From contig NW_022098076.1 in NCBI RefSeq assembly GCF_002288925.2, positions 75,593,873-75,657,872 of the forward strand: DNA of 64,000 nt, written 5' to 3'. The notes beneath the pieces are model-generated. The model made no database searches, had not been told where the DNA came from, and was given only the letters and a program-made list of their open reading frames with translations. Numbering within the stretch: position 1 is the first letter of the stretch; the number at the start of each line of letters is the position of its first letter. The translations under genes were made by a program, and so were the position numbers. The DNA comes from Delphinapterus leucas (lineage: Eukaryota > Chordata > Mammalia > Artiodactyla > Monodontidae). This document shows, in pieces, positions 22,698 through 34,962 of this stretch.

Positions 22698-24095
22698 CCC
22701 ACTCACACGAGCACATGTGGCACGTAGGTGCAGGGGGATGGATGGAGTAAACTATTGGAGGGAAAAATTCAGTTAATATCTTGACACGTTCCTCCTATGT
22801 TTATAAATTGTATCCCCAAAAGTTGATATACTCTTAGCATTAATAGAATAACTGTAGAAAATTGTCATTTTCAGCTCTTAGAAAACAATTAGATAAACTG
22901 AGTGATATAGATGCTTAATTTCTCTGAAATGGCTCCTGCTGAGTTCTGACTCATCCATGAGTTTAGTAAACTGGAGTAGAACTGGAGTTGGAAGGACCCT
23001 TGACTGTCTCATGTGAGCCCCCAGGAGGGCATTGAAGAGACATGTCCTGAAGTGACCTCCGGAGCACCGCCCACGGGACTTCCCAGCCCTCTGCTCTGGA
23101 GGCCAAGCCACATCACTGTCCCAGGAGCAGGTGGTGGTGTGCACGGGCCAGGTGGTCAACATCAAGAGCAGCGGGAGGAGGGTGTGGTGGTGCTGTGACA
23201 CTTAGCAGTCACCAGTTTTCCAAACACCAAGTCCCATCCCAGAGCAATAGAGCTAATCTCGCAACTTGGAATCTGGAAAGGGAAAGGCACGAGTCAGACT
23301 AGCCTCACAAAGCCACAAGGTGCCAATTTCCACCTCATCCCTCAGTCATAATCCTCCAGGCCTCGGATCACTCAGGCTAACCACTACTGCCAGCCCCAGG
23401 CCTCCTCCCACCCCCTTAGTCCCAGCACAATCCAAGACTCCTACTAGAACGTGCAGAACAACAGGCCAAAGCTGTGGGGTGAGGGCTGCACTGGGTACCA
23501 CGTAATTTATATCTCTAGGCAGAGCAAGCCTTTGTAAAGTGCTGAGCCCCCTTAAATCTAAATGTCTCCAGCTCTATTCTACTATTATCCTTGCCCTACT
23601 CCATTTCTTGGCATCCCTCCTCCCCATAAGGTCAGAACATTCCTGCTCGCATCACTTCCAGAAGATAGCTGTCGATAAGCAGAAGCTGAACTTGAAGTTT
23701 TAAGTCCTACACTGGAGCCCAGGCCCTGTCAACAGCTGGATGATTCTGGGAAGCTCGGTACTCGGCACATGCGAGACCTCTAATAAATGTCTGTGCCTCT
23801 GAATCCATCAGGATCTCAGAAAGATTCTGTTATCAGTAACTCGTACCTCAACCACTTTATTTGTTCTAAAGTGTGGCTCCCAACTTTTTATAAGTGTGAA
23901 TATCATTTTTTAAAGCCAAGAAATTTCATAAACCATTAATATCTATTGATTGAGAATACCTCGGAACCCAAAGCTATATAAATTCAGCACTCCTCTGAAT
24001 ACGAGTCGCGTTGTTCATCACAACTGCAGCTACTCGATTAAAAATCATAGTGCACATACGTGCAAAGCTTACCATCCATTCAGTCAATGACAATT
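22697..24095. other. Single-copy sequence with a GC-rich patch, nothing recognised
   Basis: 23040-23200 is GC-rich with several CpGs and overlapping open frames on both strands, but I cannot match it to a gene or pseudogene. 23730-23800 ('cggcacatgcgagacct', 'ctaataaatgtctgtg') faintly resembles an L2 end. Confidence 0.45.
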
Positions 24096-24099
24096 TTTT

Positions 24100-24240
24100 G
24101 TTTAAAATGCAGATTCCTGGACCCACTCCCAGAAACTCTGATTCAGTGGTTTTGGAAGTAGAGTCGTGGAATCTGATTTTAACGCTCAGTGGGCTTTTTA
24201 AATGGTGGTCGTTCCCTGACCACTCTTGAGAAATACTATA
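24100..24240 (+). repeat. MER5-type DNA-transposon remnant
   Basis: 'aaaatgcagattcctggacc', 'actctgattcagtggtttt' and 'ccactcttgagaaatact' match the MER5 family layout (…aaatgcagattcctgggcccc…gattcagtaggtctggg…). Diverged. Confidence 0.55.
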
Positions 24241-24259
24241 CCAGGGGGACTTACACTTG

Positions 24260-24294
24260 AATTATCTGTCTACCTACTGTGTAGACAGATAATT
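24260..24294. other. Perfect 14-bp inverted repeat (hairpin)
   Basis: AATTATCTGTCTAC (24260-24273) is followed after a 7-nt loop (ctactgt) by its exact reverse complement GTAGACAGATAATT (24281-24294). Each arm contains a GATA/TATC core. The stem is too short for a typical microRNA precursor. Confidence 0.85.
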
Positions 24295-27200
24295 TATAAT
24301 TATCAGCTCTTCCTAATTTAACTAAACAGCTGTTGTTCAGTTTGGTATTAGCTTTGCTCATCATCTATCCTTCACGTTTTCTGAAGTCTATGAAGGTAAC
24401 CATGGGAAATATTGGCTTGATGGCTTGGTCATCAGATCGGGGAGGTGCTAAATGATTGAATGTAGTGCCTTGTGAGTGTCCTCCATTAAAGTATCATGAT
24501 TTCCAATTGTCTGTCTTTCACAGCAAACACTCAAGGCCTGCGATCTTGATTTCTAGCCCTGCAAAGAGAAATTGAAAGAGGTTTGTGTTACTTCTCATTG
24601 GCTCTATACCAATTTTACAAACTCAGTTTTGGCCGGAGTTATTCCCTTAATTGTGTGTCTTCCAAATCATACAACCCAGAGATCCATAACTGGACAACTC
24701 GTGTAGTACTAGAAGTTTAGCTTCCCTTCTACAATAAACGTGGGGATGACCATGGCATCACTGTTCTTGGTCTGGACATGGCATTTGGCTCGTCCATTCA
24801 GGAGTCCATAGCGAATACAGATGATTTCAGAATCCTTTTTGTCTAAAGAGAAAAGAGATTTTCTCCTTTCATAATGCCATGGAATTTCCAACGTGATTAT
24901 TAAGAGTTCTGATGAGTCAAATTTGCGCTGGGTTTCTGGCTCCATGTAACTCCCACATTCTTTGAGTTTGGGATTCCTCTAGAATTCATCAAATCTACGT
25001 CCCACACTGACTCCAATTTCTATATTATATTGGAGGTCTGAGGAGCACAGCAAGAATCTGTTTACCTAGCCCAAGTTTCCATTTAACTCAGAAAACAGAG
25101 CTCTTCATTTATATTTCCTTTGACAAACAATGGTTTAACTTACAGGGGAAAGGCGTCTCAGGAACTTGGACTAACTTAGGAGGAGAACTAAATTAGAGGT
25201 TAGATAAATCTCAGCCTTCCCAATTCAGCCAGCTTCTGCCATCTCCAGTTACTATAAACAATTGTGATTTTGAAAGTGTTGAAAAAAAATACATTGACAA
25301 CCTCCCCCAAAGGAGAAAGGGATTATAAGAACATTTCGAGCCTCTGTGAGGCTCAGTAGTGATGTGGTTATACAGGACAATCTGAGCCCTAGACAAGCAA
25401 AGACACCTCAATACTATTCCACTGAGCCCTTGGAATGGGGAGTAAATTGTCCCCATGTTTGTAATTTGTCTGATAAGTCTTATTATGAGATGTATAGTGA
25501 ATTCATACAATACTAGGCAATGTCTTCTGGAACTAACTCTCTTTGTCTCTTCTCCCCACCCCACACTTCCCACACATGGGAAAGGTATATTTTCATCCCA
25601 CTTTGCAAGCATTTGGAGAGTATCTACCTTGTGCTAGGAATTCCATGGGCAAAAATGTTGAAGATAAGGGTCAGAGAAGACGTGTAATATGAGATCTGCT
25701 ATTCAGCAATAGAAACCCAACAGCATTCTTTTGTATGCTTCTTATGAAAGAGGAAATCACTATTCCTTTTTTTCCAACACAGACAAACCAGAGAGGGGTC
25801 CTGATTATCCTTGACTCAGCTTCAGTGGCTGAGGTACATCTCTATGATGTTCTCTTTACTTCTGCAAAAGTGCAGTGACCATCACCTATCCAAATTTTCC
25901 AATTTGAGGAAATCACTACCACCCCTAGACAAAAAGCTTCAAGGACTCCTAAAGGTAAACTGGGAAAAGGTGGGAGTGTGCTTTTCTCACCTGTGACTTT
26001 GGTCAAATCTGTTCCCCCACCCTGGGTCCTTGGTCCCCCAAACGCACAGAGAGGAAGTCAAACTAGACCTCCAAGGCCCCTTCCAAATGGGGTAGTCCTC
26101 AGGTCTGCAGCCTCCCAGCCCTCACAGCTCCTTCTCTACCCTGTGATAAGACCCTGAGTCCTCTGCACTTCTTCTTGGTTTCCCCACCCAGGCCCCCATA
26201 CTCTCAGAGGAAAAGAGGCAGAATAAATAATCTGCACTAAAAAATCAGAGTCCAGCCATTATTTGGGTGACTATCTCCTGGTTGGGAGTGGGGTGGTCTT
26301 TGCATTTTAACAAGGCCCCTGGGATTTCAACATCCATACAGCCAATTGAAGAAAGGAAGGGAAAAGGGAAGTATAGACTTCTTGGAGACCTTCAGCTCAT
26401 CCCTTAAGCCCCAATGTGCCATTTTTATTAACAAATGGTCCTAGAAAATCCTATTTCATAGATGAGGGAGACAGTCATGGTCTAGAATCGTTATAAGAGA
26501 AAAAAGGAGAAAAAAAAGACTGGTGGGAATTACAGCAAAAGTAAAGATTAGACCAAAAAGGCTACTGTTTAGGATATGCAAGGAGAAAAAGAACTCAGAT
26601 GATCAGGGATGGCAAGTGTGTATCCAGCAGGCTGCCAGCCCTGGAAGACTTGGCTAAATGATCAGAGCTTTTCCTGCTGTCTCAAATTGCTTCTCAATGC
26701 AGGCTCCAGGAGCTGCCATCATTGATCTGTTGGTGGAGGATGTTGAGCCTCCTTGCCATCCATTAGGTTACACTCGGCAATTTTAGACCCTGGCAGACAG
26801 AAGTTAGAAAGAAGCCGTGGAGCTCCTCTGACATCTTGAGGATGATAACAAAGAGCTACCCTGACGCCTACTTACCAGAGTCATTGCCAGAGATAGAAGT
26901 GCATGAACCATGGTCCATCTCAAATTCTAAGCGGTCAGAGCAGTGCGGTACTCTTCCTGCTATTCCAGATAGAAGCCACCTCTACATCCCACCAGGTTTC
27001 CATCTAGTTTCTCCCTGAGAACTTCCAGTAGCTGGGAGCTTGTTATTTTTGAGACTGCTTCACTGTTAGACAGCTCTATTAGAAAGGTTTCCTTGAGCTG
27101 AGAAAAAGTTACCTCTCTAACTTGTACCTACAGAGCCCAGCTCAGTCCTCTGAGGCCACACAGGAAAAATACATAACTCCCTTCCCTGTGCCAGTTTTTG

Positions 27201-27400
27201 AACCTTGGTGTCACCTCTCATGTCTCCCTCCATCCTGTCTTCCAGAGACCAGGCATGCCTGGGTCCTTCAGCTGTTCTCCATCCAGCATGGTTTCTAATC
27301 TAACCTGGGATGGTACTTCTTACGACTGTGGAGAATTGATTGTATCATTTCAATCAGAGACAAAGGATAATTTTCCCCCATTTTGATTCTATAAGATAAA
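24295..27400. other. Single-copy sequence, nothing recognised
   Basis: About 3.1 kb without a repeat I can name. A 133-codon minus frame (25211-25612) and a 78-codon minus frame (24709-24945) have no domain. 25990-26110 may hold a weak MIR relic. Confidence 0.45.
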
Positions 27401-27404
27401 ATTT

Positions 27405-27520
27405 TTGCTATGTCACTAGGCCAGGTGACCTTGGGTAGGATGTATCCTCTCTGTGAACTTGGAGGAGGTTGAACTTCATGGACCCTCCCACCCTTTGCAA
27501 GTCTGAGGAAGTAAGAATTG
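27405..27520 (+). repeat. MIR-class SINE fragment
   Basis: 'gctatgtcactaggccagg', 'tgaccttgggtaggatg' and 'ctctctgtgaacttgg' match the MIR plus strand (tgtgaccttgggcaagt…cctctctgtgcctc). Confidence 0.45.
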
Positions 27521-28170
27521 GCATCACCCGCTGAGCCCATACTCTGGGGGCTATCCACCAGTGAAGTGTGAAGAACACTTCAGCCGTTGGGTGGAGAAGC
27601 AGAGGATCCTGCTGGTGGTACTGTCAGCCTCTCCAATGCTTTTCTGTACAGAAGAACTTTACCTTTGTCCCTCCTATCTTCACATACGTCCCCCTAGTGT
27701 TCCTCAGCAACTTCTGTTCTCCTTTACAGCAGCTTTCCATTATCTATGTTTCATCTGGTTCAGAGAGAAACATGGGGATTTCATCTCCAGAACTAGGCTA
27801 CAATGCAAGCATTTAAGCTTTTATACCTAGGAAATTGGGATTGCTTAACTGTAGTATTTGTCCTTACCAGTTTAATAGCGAGGAAATTTGGTAAAAATCC
27901 TGGAGATAGTGTTGAGTGATAGGGGTGCTGGGAGAAATATATACTCAGTTTACTAACTGGCCTGGGGCTATTTAAAGTCCTTATTGGAGACCAAGAAGAT
28001 AAGTCCCAAAACCTGGGATAGGCTTTGGACAGGGCAGAGCAGCCAGGAATATGGGAATTACAAGACCCGGACCTGAGCATAGCCAAGGAGTTCTCAACAG
28101 CTAAGGATACAAAAAATCAGGGGAAAAAAAGTCACCTATAGGGTCACCGCTATTATCTTCATGTATGATT
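27521..28170. other. Single-copy sequence, nothing recognised
   Basis: Two overlapping plus-strand frames (27561-27830) and a minus frame (27793-28086) have no recognisable domain. Confidence 0.5.
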
Positions 28171-28174
28171 TGTT

Positions 28175-28262
28175 CTCAGTCCCTTCCCATTGCCTATAAC
28201 AGGGCCTGGCCTGTATCAAGTGCTCAATAAATATATGTGGAATGAATGAATCTTCAATAAAA
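28175..28262 (+). repeat. L2 3' end
   Basis: 'acagggcctggcctgtatca' and 'agtgctcaataaatatatg', then 'gaatgaatgaat', match the L2 terminus. Confidence 0.7.
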
Positions 28263-28299
28263 ACCTTGTTAATAGCTCTAGTTTTGCATCTTTCAGTCA

Positions 28300-28480
28300 T
28301 TTACACCTTCAGTGTACTAGGTACTGTGTTAGACATGGGAGAATTTATAGATAAATTTGACATGAGCTCAGAGATCAAATTCTGGCAGGGTAGGAAGGTA
28401 TTTTCCCAAGTGGCAGTAGCGCACTAAAAAGTGATCAAGATAAGACACAGTGGACACTAAATACGGGGAGATGTTATAAA
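28300..28480 (+). repeat. Ancient mammalian-wide repeat-like segment, family uncertain
   Basis: 'gtactaggtactgtgttag' and 'gaatttatagataaatttg' followed by a diverged tail give the same old pattern as at 8.37 kb. Confidence 0.3.
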
Positions 28481-29390
28481 GGGAGTTAACAAAACGCCTT
28501 CATGCGAAAGGACTCACTTCAACTTGTCTTACTCTGTTAGATTTGAAGTTCGATATCCCCTCCTCAGTTACAAGAACTCAGACTGGTTGTTCAAACTAAT
28601 ATTCTTAGACATAAATTTCCAGTCGGATCTGGAGGGAAAACTTTTCCCATGGAGGTCCTTATGGCTTGCTTGCTCTCCATTTCCTGGTGAGGTGTCAACT
28701 GGCACTGCTCCGGGCAACCCGCCCTATTGTAAACTTTTCCCTGGCAGCTCACCTTTTCCCTGGACTTGCAGCTGGGAATCTCATACCTGGCTACAGCCAA
28801 AAGATTTCAGGAAATGGTGTTTTGGAAACACACCTTTCAAATGAAAACAGATAAAGCAGCTGGCAGTGGAGCCAAGGAAAACTCTTCTCTTTCTGAGAAG
28901 CCTGGAAACCTACCTGCTCTAAGCCACCACTACAGCCTTTAATAAATGCACTAGCACACACAGAGGCACATGTACACACAAACGCTCAGCACCTGGGCTG
29001 CAGAGCACGCCCTTGAAAACCTGAGAAATGGTATGGCTGTCATTGCCTTTTGGAGGGCGCCATGGCTGCTAGAGCCTGCAGCCCTTCCACAAGGCCTGGA
29101 TCACACACTTCCTTCTGGAGAAATCTTTATGGCTTCCTCTTTCACACTGTAGACAATGTAAACCAAGTTGAGTGGAATTTTGGTAGGCATTTCTATGTTA
29201 GACACACCTTTTAGCAATCTCCAATTATAAGCCCTGAGGGCTTTGTTTCCAATTTAGTAAAAGGAAAAATAAAAGATGTGAGTTGGGACCATTTCATCTA
29301 CGAGGGTGGCATTAGTAAGCTGACCCTCACTTTGTGAAAGGCAGCCGAACCCTACCAAGAAAGGCCACTTAAATAATATTTCCTTGCATG
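28481..29390. other. Single-copy sequence, nothing recognised
   Basis: A 106-codon plus frame (28524-28844) is overlapped by a minus frame and shows no family I know. Confidence 0.5.
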
Positions 29391-29394
29391 ACTG

Positions 29395-29610
29395 TAATAC
29401 ATTCCAATTTATAAAGTGCTTCTACATGGCTGAGCTCAAGTGAACCTCACAACAGACCTCTGGGTAAATTGGGCAAGATGATAATCATCACCTAGTGCAG
29501 ATGAGAAAACTGTGACAAGAAGTCAATGAATGACTTGCTCAAGCGCATGTGGGAAGGAAGCTGCTAACACACCTGTTGCCGGTTGCACCTAGGCTTCTGT
29601 CCATCACTGC
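29395..29610 (-). repeat. MIR SINE
   Basis: 'aacctcacaacagacctctg', 'agatgagaaaactgtgac' and 'acttgctcaagcgcatgt' follow the MIR consensus in minus orientation. Confidence 0.6.
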
Positions 29611-29901
29611 ATACATTCTGTTACCATAGGGGTTCAAGGTTAATCATAATTTGAACATCAGGCAATTCAACAAACTTACTGAAATACAGGCCTTCTGTAA
29701 CCTGAATACAGGTGGGTGTCTTGGAATCCCACCTCCACAAGTCAAAGCTTCCCCAAAGCACAGAATTGAATGACATGGGTTGTTTTCTAAGTTTCTATAG
29801 AGAAACAGCACAAGTGTTTAACTTAGAAAATCCAGAAACACAAAGGCCTTCCTCTGAAAACTCTTAACATATTGCCAGTGCCACTTGTGGCAACTAAAAA
29901 G

Positions 29902-29903
<2 letters not shown>

Positions 29904-29943
<40 letters not shown>

Positions 29944-30100
29944 CATCTCCCCCTCCATTTCCCTCCCTCTCCCTATCTCTGTCCCTCTTCCTCCCCCTCT
30001 CCCTCTCCTCCTTCTATCCCTCCCTCCCCTCGTCCTCTTCCTCCCCTCCCCCTCTTCCTCCCCTCCCCATCTCCCTCTCCCTCCCCCACTCTTCACCATG
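29904..30100. repeat. (TC)n and C-rich polypyrimidine tract
   Basis: (TC)n at 29904-29940 is followed by about 160 bp of almost pure pyrimidine with CCCT/CCTC runs. The minus strand of 30042-30068 has four G-runs compatible with a quadruplex. Ser/Leu/Pro-rich frames on the plus strand and Arg/Gly/Glu-rich frames on the minus strand are translations of this tract. Confidence 0.9.
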
Positions 30101-30714
30101 CCTTCTGCAGACACCTCACCACACTCTATCCACATTCTCTCACCATCTCCCCCCTTCACTTCTTGCTCCCTGTATCCGACTCTCTAGGAGGGCACAGACT
30201 GGAGGTCTGAGTTGAGTGGGAAGTACTGGGGTAGTTCTAGTATCCCTTGACAAGCAGTAATGATAGACACAACACGGGGCCACAATTCTGGGAGTGTGTC
30301 ATTGGCAGGAGCACACCAGGGCATGGACACAGTTCTCCAGCACATCACTAGGACCAGCCCTATCTAGGCCTGAAATGAAGACTCACAAGACAGGGAATAA
30401 ATCTCCCAACATTTGCTGAGTTGATAAGACACGAGAGTATAGTCTCTGGCAATTCAAGAGACAAGATACTGACATTATCTCCTTAATGGAAGATGAGCAG
30501 AGAGCCAAGGCAGGAGGATGAGTATTTCCTGAAAGGTCAATATGGAGATATCCTTAGGGGAAGGTGGGCCTTACATAAGTAAGAAAGGGATTAACCCCCA
30601 AAATTGTCCAAGTGTTGGGGGACACTGAAGCTGCTTGGGAGAACCCCAGCGGTCCTGATCTGCCTCTGCAACCCGCCCAAGTGAAAGAAGCAGCAATCTT
30701 ATTTCTTTAAGATT
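30101..30714. other. Single-copy sequence, nothing recognised
   Basis: No repeat or exon recognised. Confidence 0.5.
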
Positions 30715-30862
30715 AGTCTGTGAATCCTGCATTGCCCATGCCCTCTACTTCCCATTCACACTGTCAGCTCTTTGAGGACAAGTTCTAAACATCTTTGTAA
30801 CCTCAGCATCTAGCACAGTGCCTGAAGTCTTGGAAAATAATAAACAAATGAATAAATGAAAG
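30715..30862 (+). repeat. L2 3' end
   Basis: 'cagctctttgaggacaagtt', 'gtaacctcagcatctagcac' and 'agtgcctgaagtc', ending 'aaatgaataaatgaa', match the L2 3' region. Confidence 0.65.
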
Positions 30863-31079
30863 ACAAGAAAAAGAAAGAATGTCCCTAGTCATTACCATCT
30901 ATGGATGGGAAAGTTTCCTTTCTTCAAAATGTGATGGTCCCTGGTTCTTGCAATCAACTTTATGAAGCTATATCTGAATTGTCAGTATCTTACAACGAGT
31001 TTTTGTAACTTAATCCCTCTTCACTGTAGAATGGATTGGGGAGCCAAACTCAAGAGAATTATTTGGGTTTGTAGAGTGA

Positions 31080-31680
31080 GGCTGGACTGTGGGACTCTAG
31101 GAAATCAACGGGACTGGCTATAGCCTTGAAGATAGTGGATGTCCCTTCAGGAATATTATGATTAGTTACTAGGATGGTGATTTGCCTATTTGTTAACAGA
31201 TTCGTTGCCAGGCCTTCTCTGTCCTGTTCTGCATCATAGGAGCTGACCCCTGCCAGCTGCATTTTCCCAAACTCCTGTTCCAACTGGATTCTGACTAAGT
31301 TCAGCCCAAGGGAGTGTCCCAGCCGAACACTGGAGGAGTGAAAAAGCCCAGGTGCTCCCCCCACTCCATGTTGTAGGAGGCATTCTAGCAGCAACTTAAT
31401 CTCTTCTGGGGCTCCACAACCACTGGGATGCCGCTCCCTCTGCAATTCTAATTCCTAAACTCTGGTAACACCTCCTCTTTGTCACACCAGCCTTAGAGAC
31501 AGGAAATGGCTTCCTGCTCATCTAGCGCTTGGCTCACCTATTTGCCCTTTTAGTTCCATCAGACTTAATATGTAGCTATTTACATACTAACATTTCCCAT
31601 TTTCCTCCCTTGACTTACCTGGCATAGATAGGTTCTGTTTTCTTGGCTGAACCTTGACCAATACAGCTACCATTTTATAT
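31080..31680 (+). repeat. Old interspersed repeat, family not assigned
   Basis: 'ggagctgacccctgccagct' and 'cattttcccaaactcctgtt' are followed by 'tgaaccttgaccaatacag'. The layout matches a dispersed mammalian repeat with further pieces at about 54.53 and 56.09 kb. The 128-codon minus frame at 31059-31445 lies inside it and is not treated as a gene. Confidence 0.45.
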
Positions 31681-32440
31681 GAGACTTTCTCAGCTCCTAC
31701 TACGCAGCTTAAATCATGAGGAATTAAAAACTACGTATGTTATAGGTTCATGACGAAGGATCTTTGGGTTCAACCAACTTCCTAAACTAGATGATAACCC
31801 GGCTGGAGGAGCTTAGACAGTGGTGTGCCAAGAAACGTGTAACAATGTGTTCTCCGAAAGAGAAATCCCAATTTACAGCATTCACCAATTTCCCTGGTTT
31901 AAGTACTCCCACCGTGGTGGATTTAAGCTACTAATACAATGTCACTGAACATGGAATCGGAAAGAGATGCACGGTAAGGTTGAGCTGGCGCAGCCAAGGT
32001 AGAGCTGGTACAGCCAGTATGCTGGAAGTCTAAGGATCAACAACCGTATGTCCCTGAGGCAGCTTAAGGGAAAGGGTATTTGGGCAAGTGTAAAATTCCT
32101 CTAAATCAAATAGAGAATTTTGGAGGCTGCAGAGAATTCAGAGAAGCCCTGGAGGGGAGAGGAAGCAGCAGAGAGTCAAAAAGGGAATCAGGAAGAAATA
32201 TCAAATGGGCATTTGGGGAGTGAAGTGTTAAGAGTTGGGAGCTGTAGTTTCCTCCAAGAAAACTATGGAATCAATAGTAAAGGCTCTCTTTTTCATTAAT
32301 GTGTTGGAGAGTTGGGATTATTTGGGATGGGAGAGTGAACTGAAGATCTATTGGAGCTGCCAAAGAAGGACTCAGCCACAGGGGTGTTACAACAGGTCAC
32401 AGAGTAGCCTTGTAGAAGGGGGTCTCAGAATCAACCATTC
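31681..32440. other. Single-copy sequence, nothing recognised
   Basis: No named repeat or exon. Confidence 0.5.
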
Positions 32441-32444
32441 TAAC

Positions 32445-32545
32445 AGCATGGTTTAAGAGATGAGGAAACCAAGCCTCAGAAAAGTCGCAACCACCCGAGT
32501 GAATAGTGGTAGCACCCAGACTCAAGCTCAGGTTTCCTCACAAAA
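32445..32545 (-). repeat. MIR-class SINE fragment
   Basis: 'agatgaggaaaccaagcctc' and 'agactcaagctcaggttt' match the MIR core on the minus strand. Confidence 0.5.
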
Positions 32546-32559
32546 CCATTCATTCAAAT

Positions 32560-32900
32560 ATCAAATATCATTCAACAAATATCACTTGGCAGTGGAAGTC
32601 TGTTGCAAGCATTGCAGACATGGTCCTTATCTTCAAGAACCTTCTTATCCAGTGGGAGACAGAAGGATTAAATAGCTTATCACAGTTTGTCACTATCTTT
32701 TCATGAAGGAAAAGTATAAGATGCTTTTGACAGACCTCCCATGAAGACCCAGTTTAGACAAAGGGATGTGGGGAGGTATCTTTGAGGAAGTCTGACACTG
32801 AGCTGAAATAAGAGTGGAGAACAGGGGTCTATCAGGTAACGATGAGGGAAGAGAGGGTTCCAGGTAGAGGGACATAACATGCAGTGGCTCTGGCTCAGGG
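32560..32900 (+). repeat. Ancient mammalian-wide repeat-like segment, family uncertain
   Basis: 'attcaacaaatatcacttgg', 'gcagacatggtccttatc' and 'gggttccaggtagaggg' follow the same old pattern as at 4.93 and 8.37 kb. The minus frames at 32693-32952 lie inside it. Confidence 0.4.
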
Positions 32901-33840
32901 TATGAGTCCCCAGACAAATGCCACTTATATAGCATGTCTTCTCTTTCATCACCAGAGAGCCCTGAAATGTTTCAAAACCTAAAGCCCTGAGTTATAAGCA
33001 AGATGATAAAACTGTGTCATAATGCAGTGTGTTGAATTTAGGTGCAAATATACGAGTGACTTTCACCCATATACTTTGGAATGAAAACTGGTGGGTGCCT
33101 TGAGCCTGGGCAGTACCACCCGGAATACTTAACCTCTCTCAATCACTGAACCCCACAAATCCCACACCAAAGTAGAGCCTCTGATTCTCTCTATGAGGAA
33201 AATTGAGATACACGAACACATTGTCCAGGCTATGTCTTTGTACTTTTACCTGCTAAAACCCACTGGTGTTGTCCCTGTGTCCTTCCTGACTGCTTGGGGT
33301 AGATAGCACACTCCTGGGAGCCCACAACTTCCTTGGACAATGGCCCACTCCCCACTCCATTGTGGGGGTGAGAACTGTCATGCATGCCTCTCTCCTGAGC
33401 TTGGACTCACCCCCCAGCCACTTGCCTCCCAACTTCATCTTCTGAGGCTGGGGGAGACATTAAAGCTCATTTTTGCTTTTGTGTAGAGCGAGTCCATCAT
33501 ATGCTTCCTAGTCAGTAATTGCATCACATTATTTTCAAATATCAACTGGAACTAAGTTTATATTCAGAGTTTTTCATGACCCCTCCAGCCCTAAACTTTA
33601 GACAAAGCAAACGCCACCACTGCATCTCAGATAGACTTGCTACCAAAATTTGGGTCGATTTCCTTTTCCTTTCCTCTAAAAAGGATGCATACAGGCCAAC
33701 CTTTGCATGGAATTGGCTGTAAGGAAAAACAAATAACCGACTTGTAAATGCTCTGGATTTCTTCCTGAAGCACCATCTGGAGAGCCTAGCTCTATAATCC
33801 CATGGATAAGACTGTGATGTCTTTTGTGAGAAATGCCTTT
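32901..33840. other. Single-copy sequence, nothing recognised
   Basis: No repeat or exon I can name; short frames only. Confidence 0.5.
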
Positions 33841-33844
33841 TTCC

Positions 33845-33960
33845 AGAAGGCCAGAATTCCAGTCCACTAATATTTCATGACTTTTGGCATGTTGCTTGAA
33901 TTCCTTCAGACTCAGTTTCCCTCCTTTGCAAAATGGGGTAAATAATACAGTCCAGTCAAC
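33845..33960 (+). repeat. MIR-class SINE fragment
   Basis: 'cagactcagtttccctcctt' and 'tgcaaaatggggtaaataat' are the MIR plus-strand core. Confidence 0.6.
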
Positions 33961-34164
33961 TGGTACCATAGGAACAATTCCTAAAACAATTTTGTGCACT
34001 GTATAAGGAAAGATGTCAGGGAATCCACATTTTTTTGTGAATTTTTTCAGATTAAATTACTTCAACTAGAGGCAGGGGATTTAAAAAATCCAATGGGGAA
34101 ATCAGCAAAGGTGTGCACACAAATCACTGTCCTTCTTTTTGGCATATGGTGTCACTAAGCATTG

Positions 34165-34172
34165 TGACGTCA
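34165..34172. promoter_or_regulatory. Consensus CRE (TGACGTCA)
   Basis: A perfect palindromic CREB/ATF site in repeat-free sequence, with the site flanks 'cattg' and 'aagat'. The CpG inside the site has survived in CpG-poor DNA. Function is inference. Confidence 0.35.
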
Positions 34173-34960
34173 AAGATAGGCACTTTTCATCAGCAGTTTT
34201 TAAATGTGCTGAGTCTCATTTTCCTGAGTCTCCCAGATGCAAGAGGCTGAATAGATAGAAGCTGCGGGTGTCTCTGGAAAAGAGCTTATTTCATTTCCCA
34301 TGCTCCCCAACCCTACCCAAGATCACTTGTCATTGAGATGAACCTTTGTGGAGAGGCACATAGGAGCAGAACTCTCTGGGAGTATGGGAGATTTTTCAGG
34401 ATGTCAGGAACTGGAGAATGTGTATGACTTAAGAATGACACCCATCCGTGTTAGAGAAGAAGGCTGAGATTGCAAAACATGCCCTGGAAAGGAAGAGAGC
34501 AGATGTTATACCTTCACTACCTCGCTGTTTTGAAGCCGGAAGGCATCAATCCAGTCCCTCCCCTCCCTGGATACCTTCTCTGGTTCAGTTAATCAAATGT
34601 TCCAGAAACTAGCCCTTCCCCCTTCCCAACCCATAGGACTTACTAGTTTTTATGTGAAAGGTATTGATTCAGAAACTCCAGATGGCTCCCTGCTAAAGCA
34701 TTGATTTTTATTAAACATCCTGTCCCCTAATGCATTTGACAGATTCCAGAATTCTGTTCTCTTGCATTCCTTTCCATTTTCTTCATTGTAAGGCCCTCCT
34801 CCCTCAAATAAACCCTAACTTGGGTTTAAGACCTTCCTGGAAGATGATTCTACAGCCTCCCCTTCTAGACCTTCCCAACCCTCCCTCTCATTCAAATGAG
34901 AGAAGCATTAAAGGCCCCCTTGTCTTTGTCCCCCAGCAGACCCTCATAAATCCACAGGGA
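34173..34960. other. Single-copy sequence, nothing recognised
   Basis: No repeat or exon recognised. It ends at a T-run (about 34963-34978). Confidence 0.5.
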
Positions 34961-34962
34961 AG

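Noticed and set aside
24260..24294. MicroRNA precursor
   Set aside because: The stem is 14 bp with a 7-nt loop, too short for a normal pre-miRNA, and pairing does not extend outward.
29818..30210. Arg/Gly/Glu-rich and Ser/Pro/Leu-rich frames on opposite strands
   Set aside because: Produced by the polypyrimidine tract; no non-repetitive protein text accompanies them.
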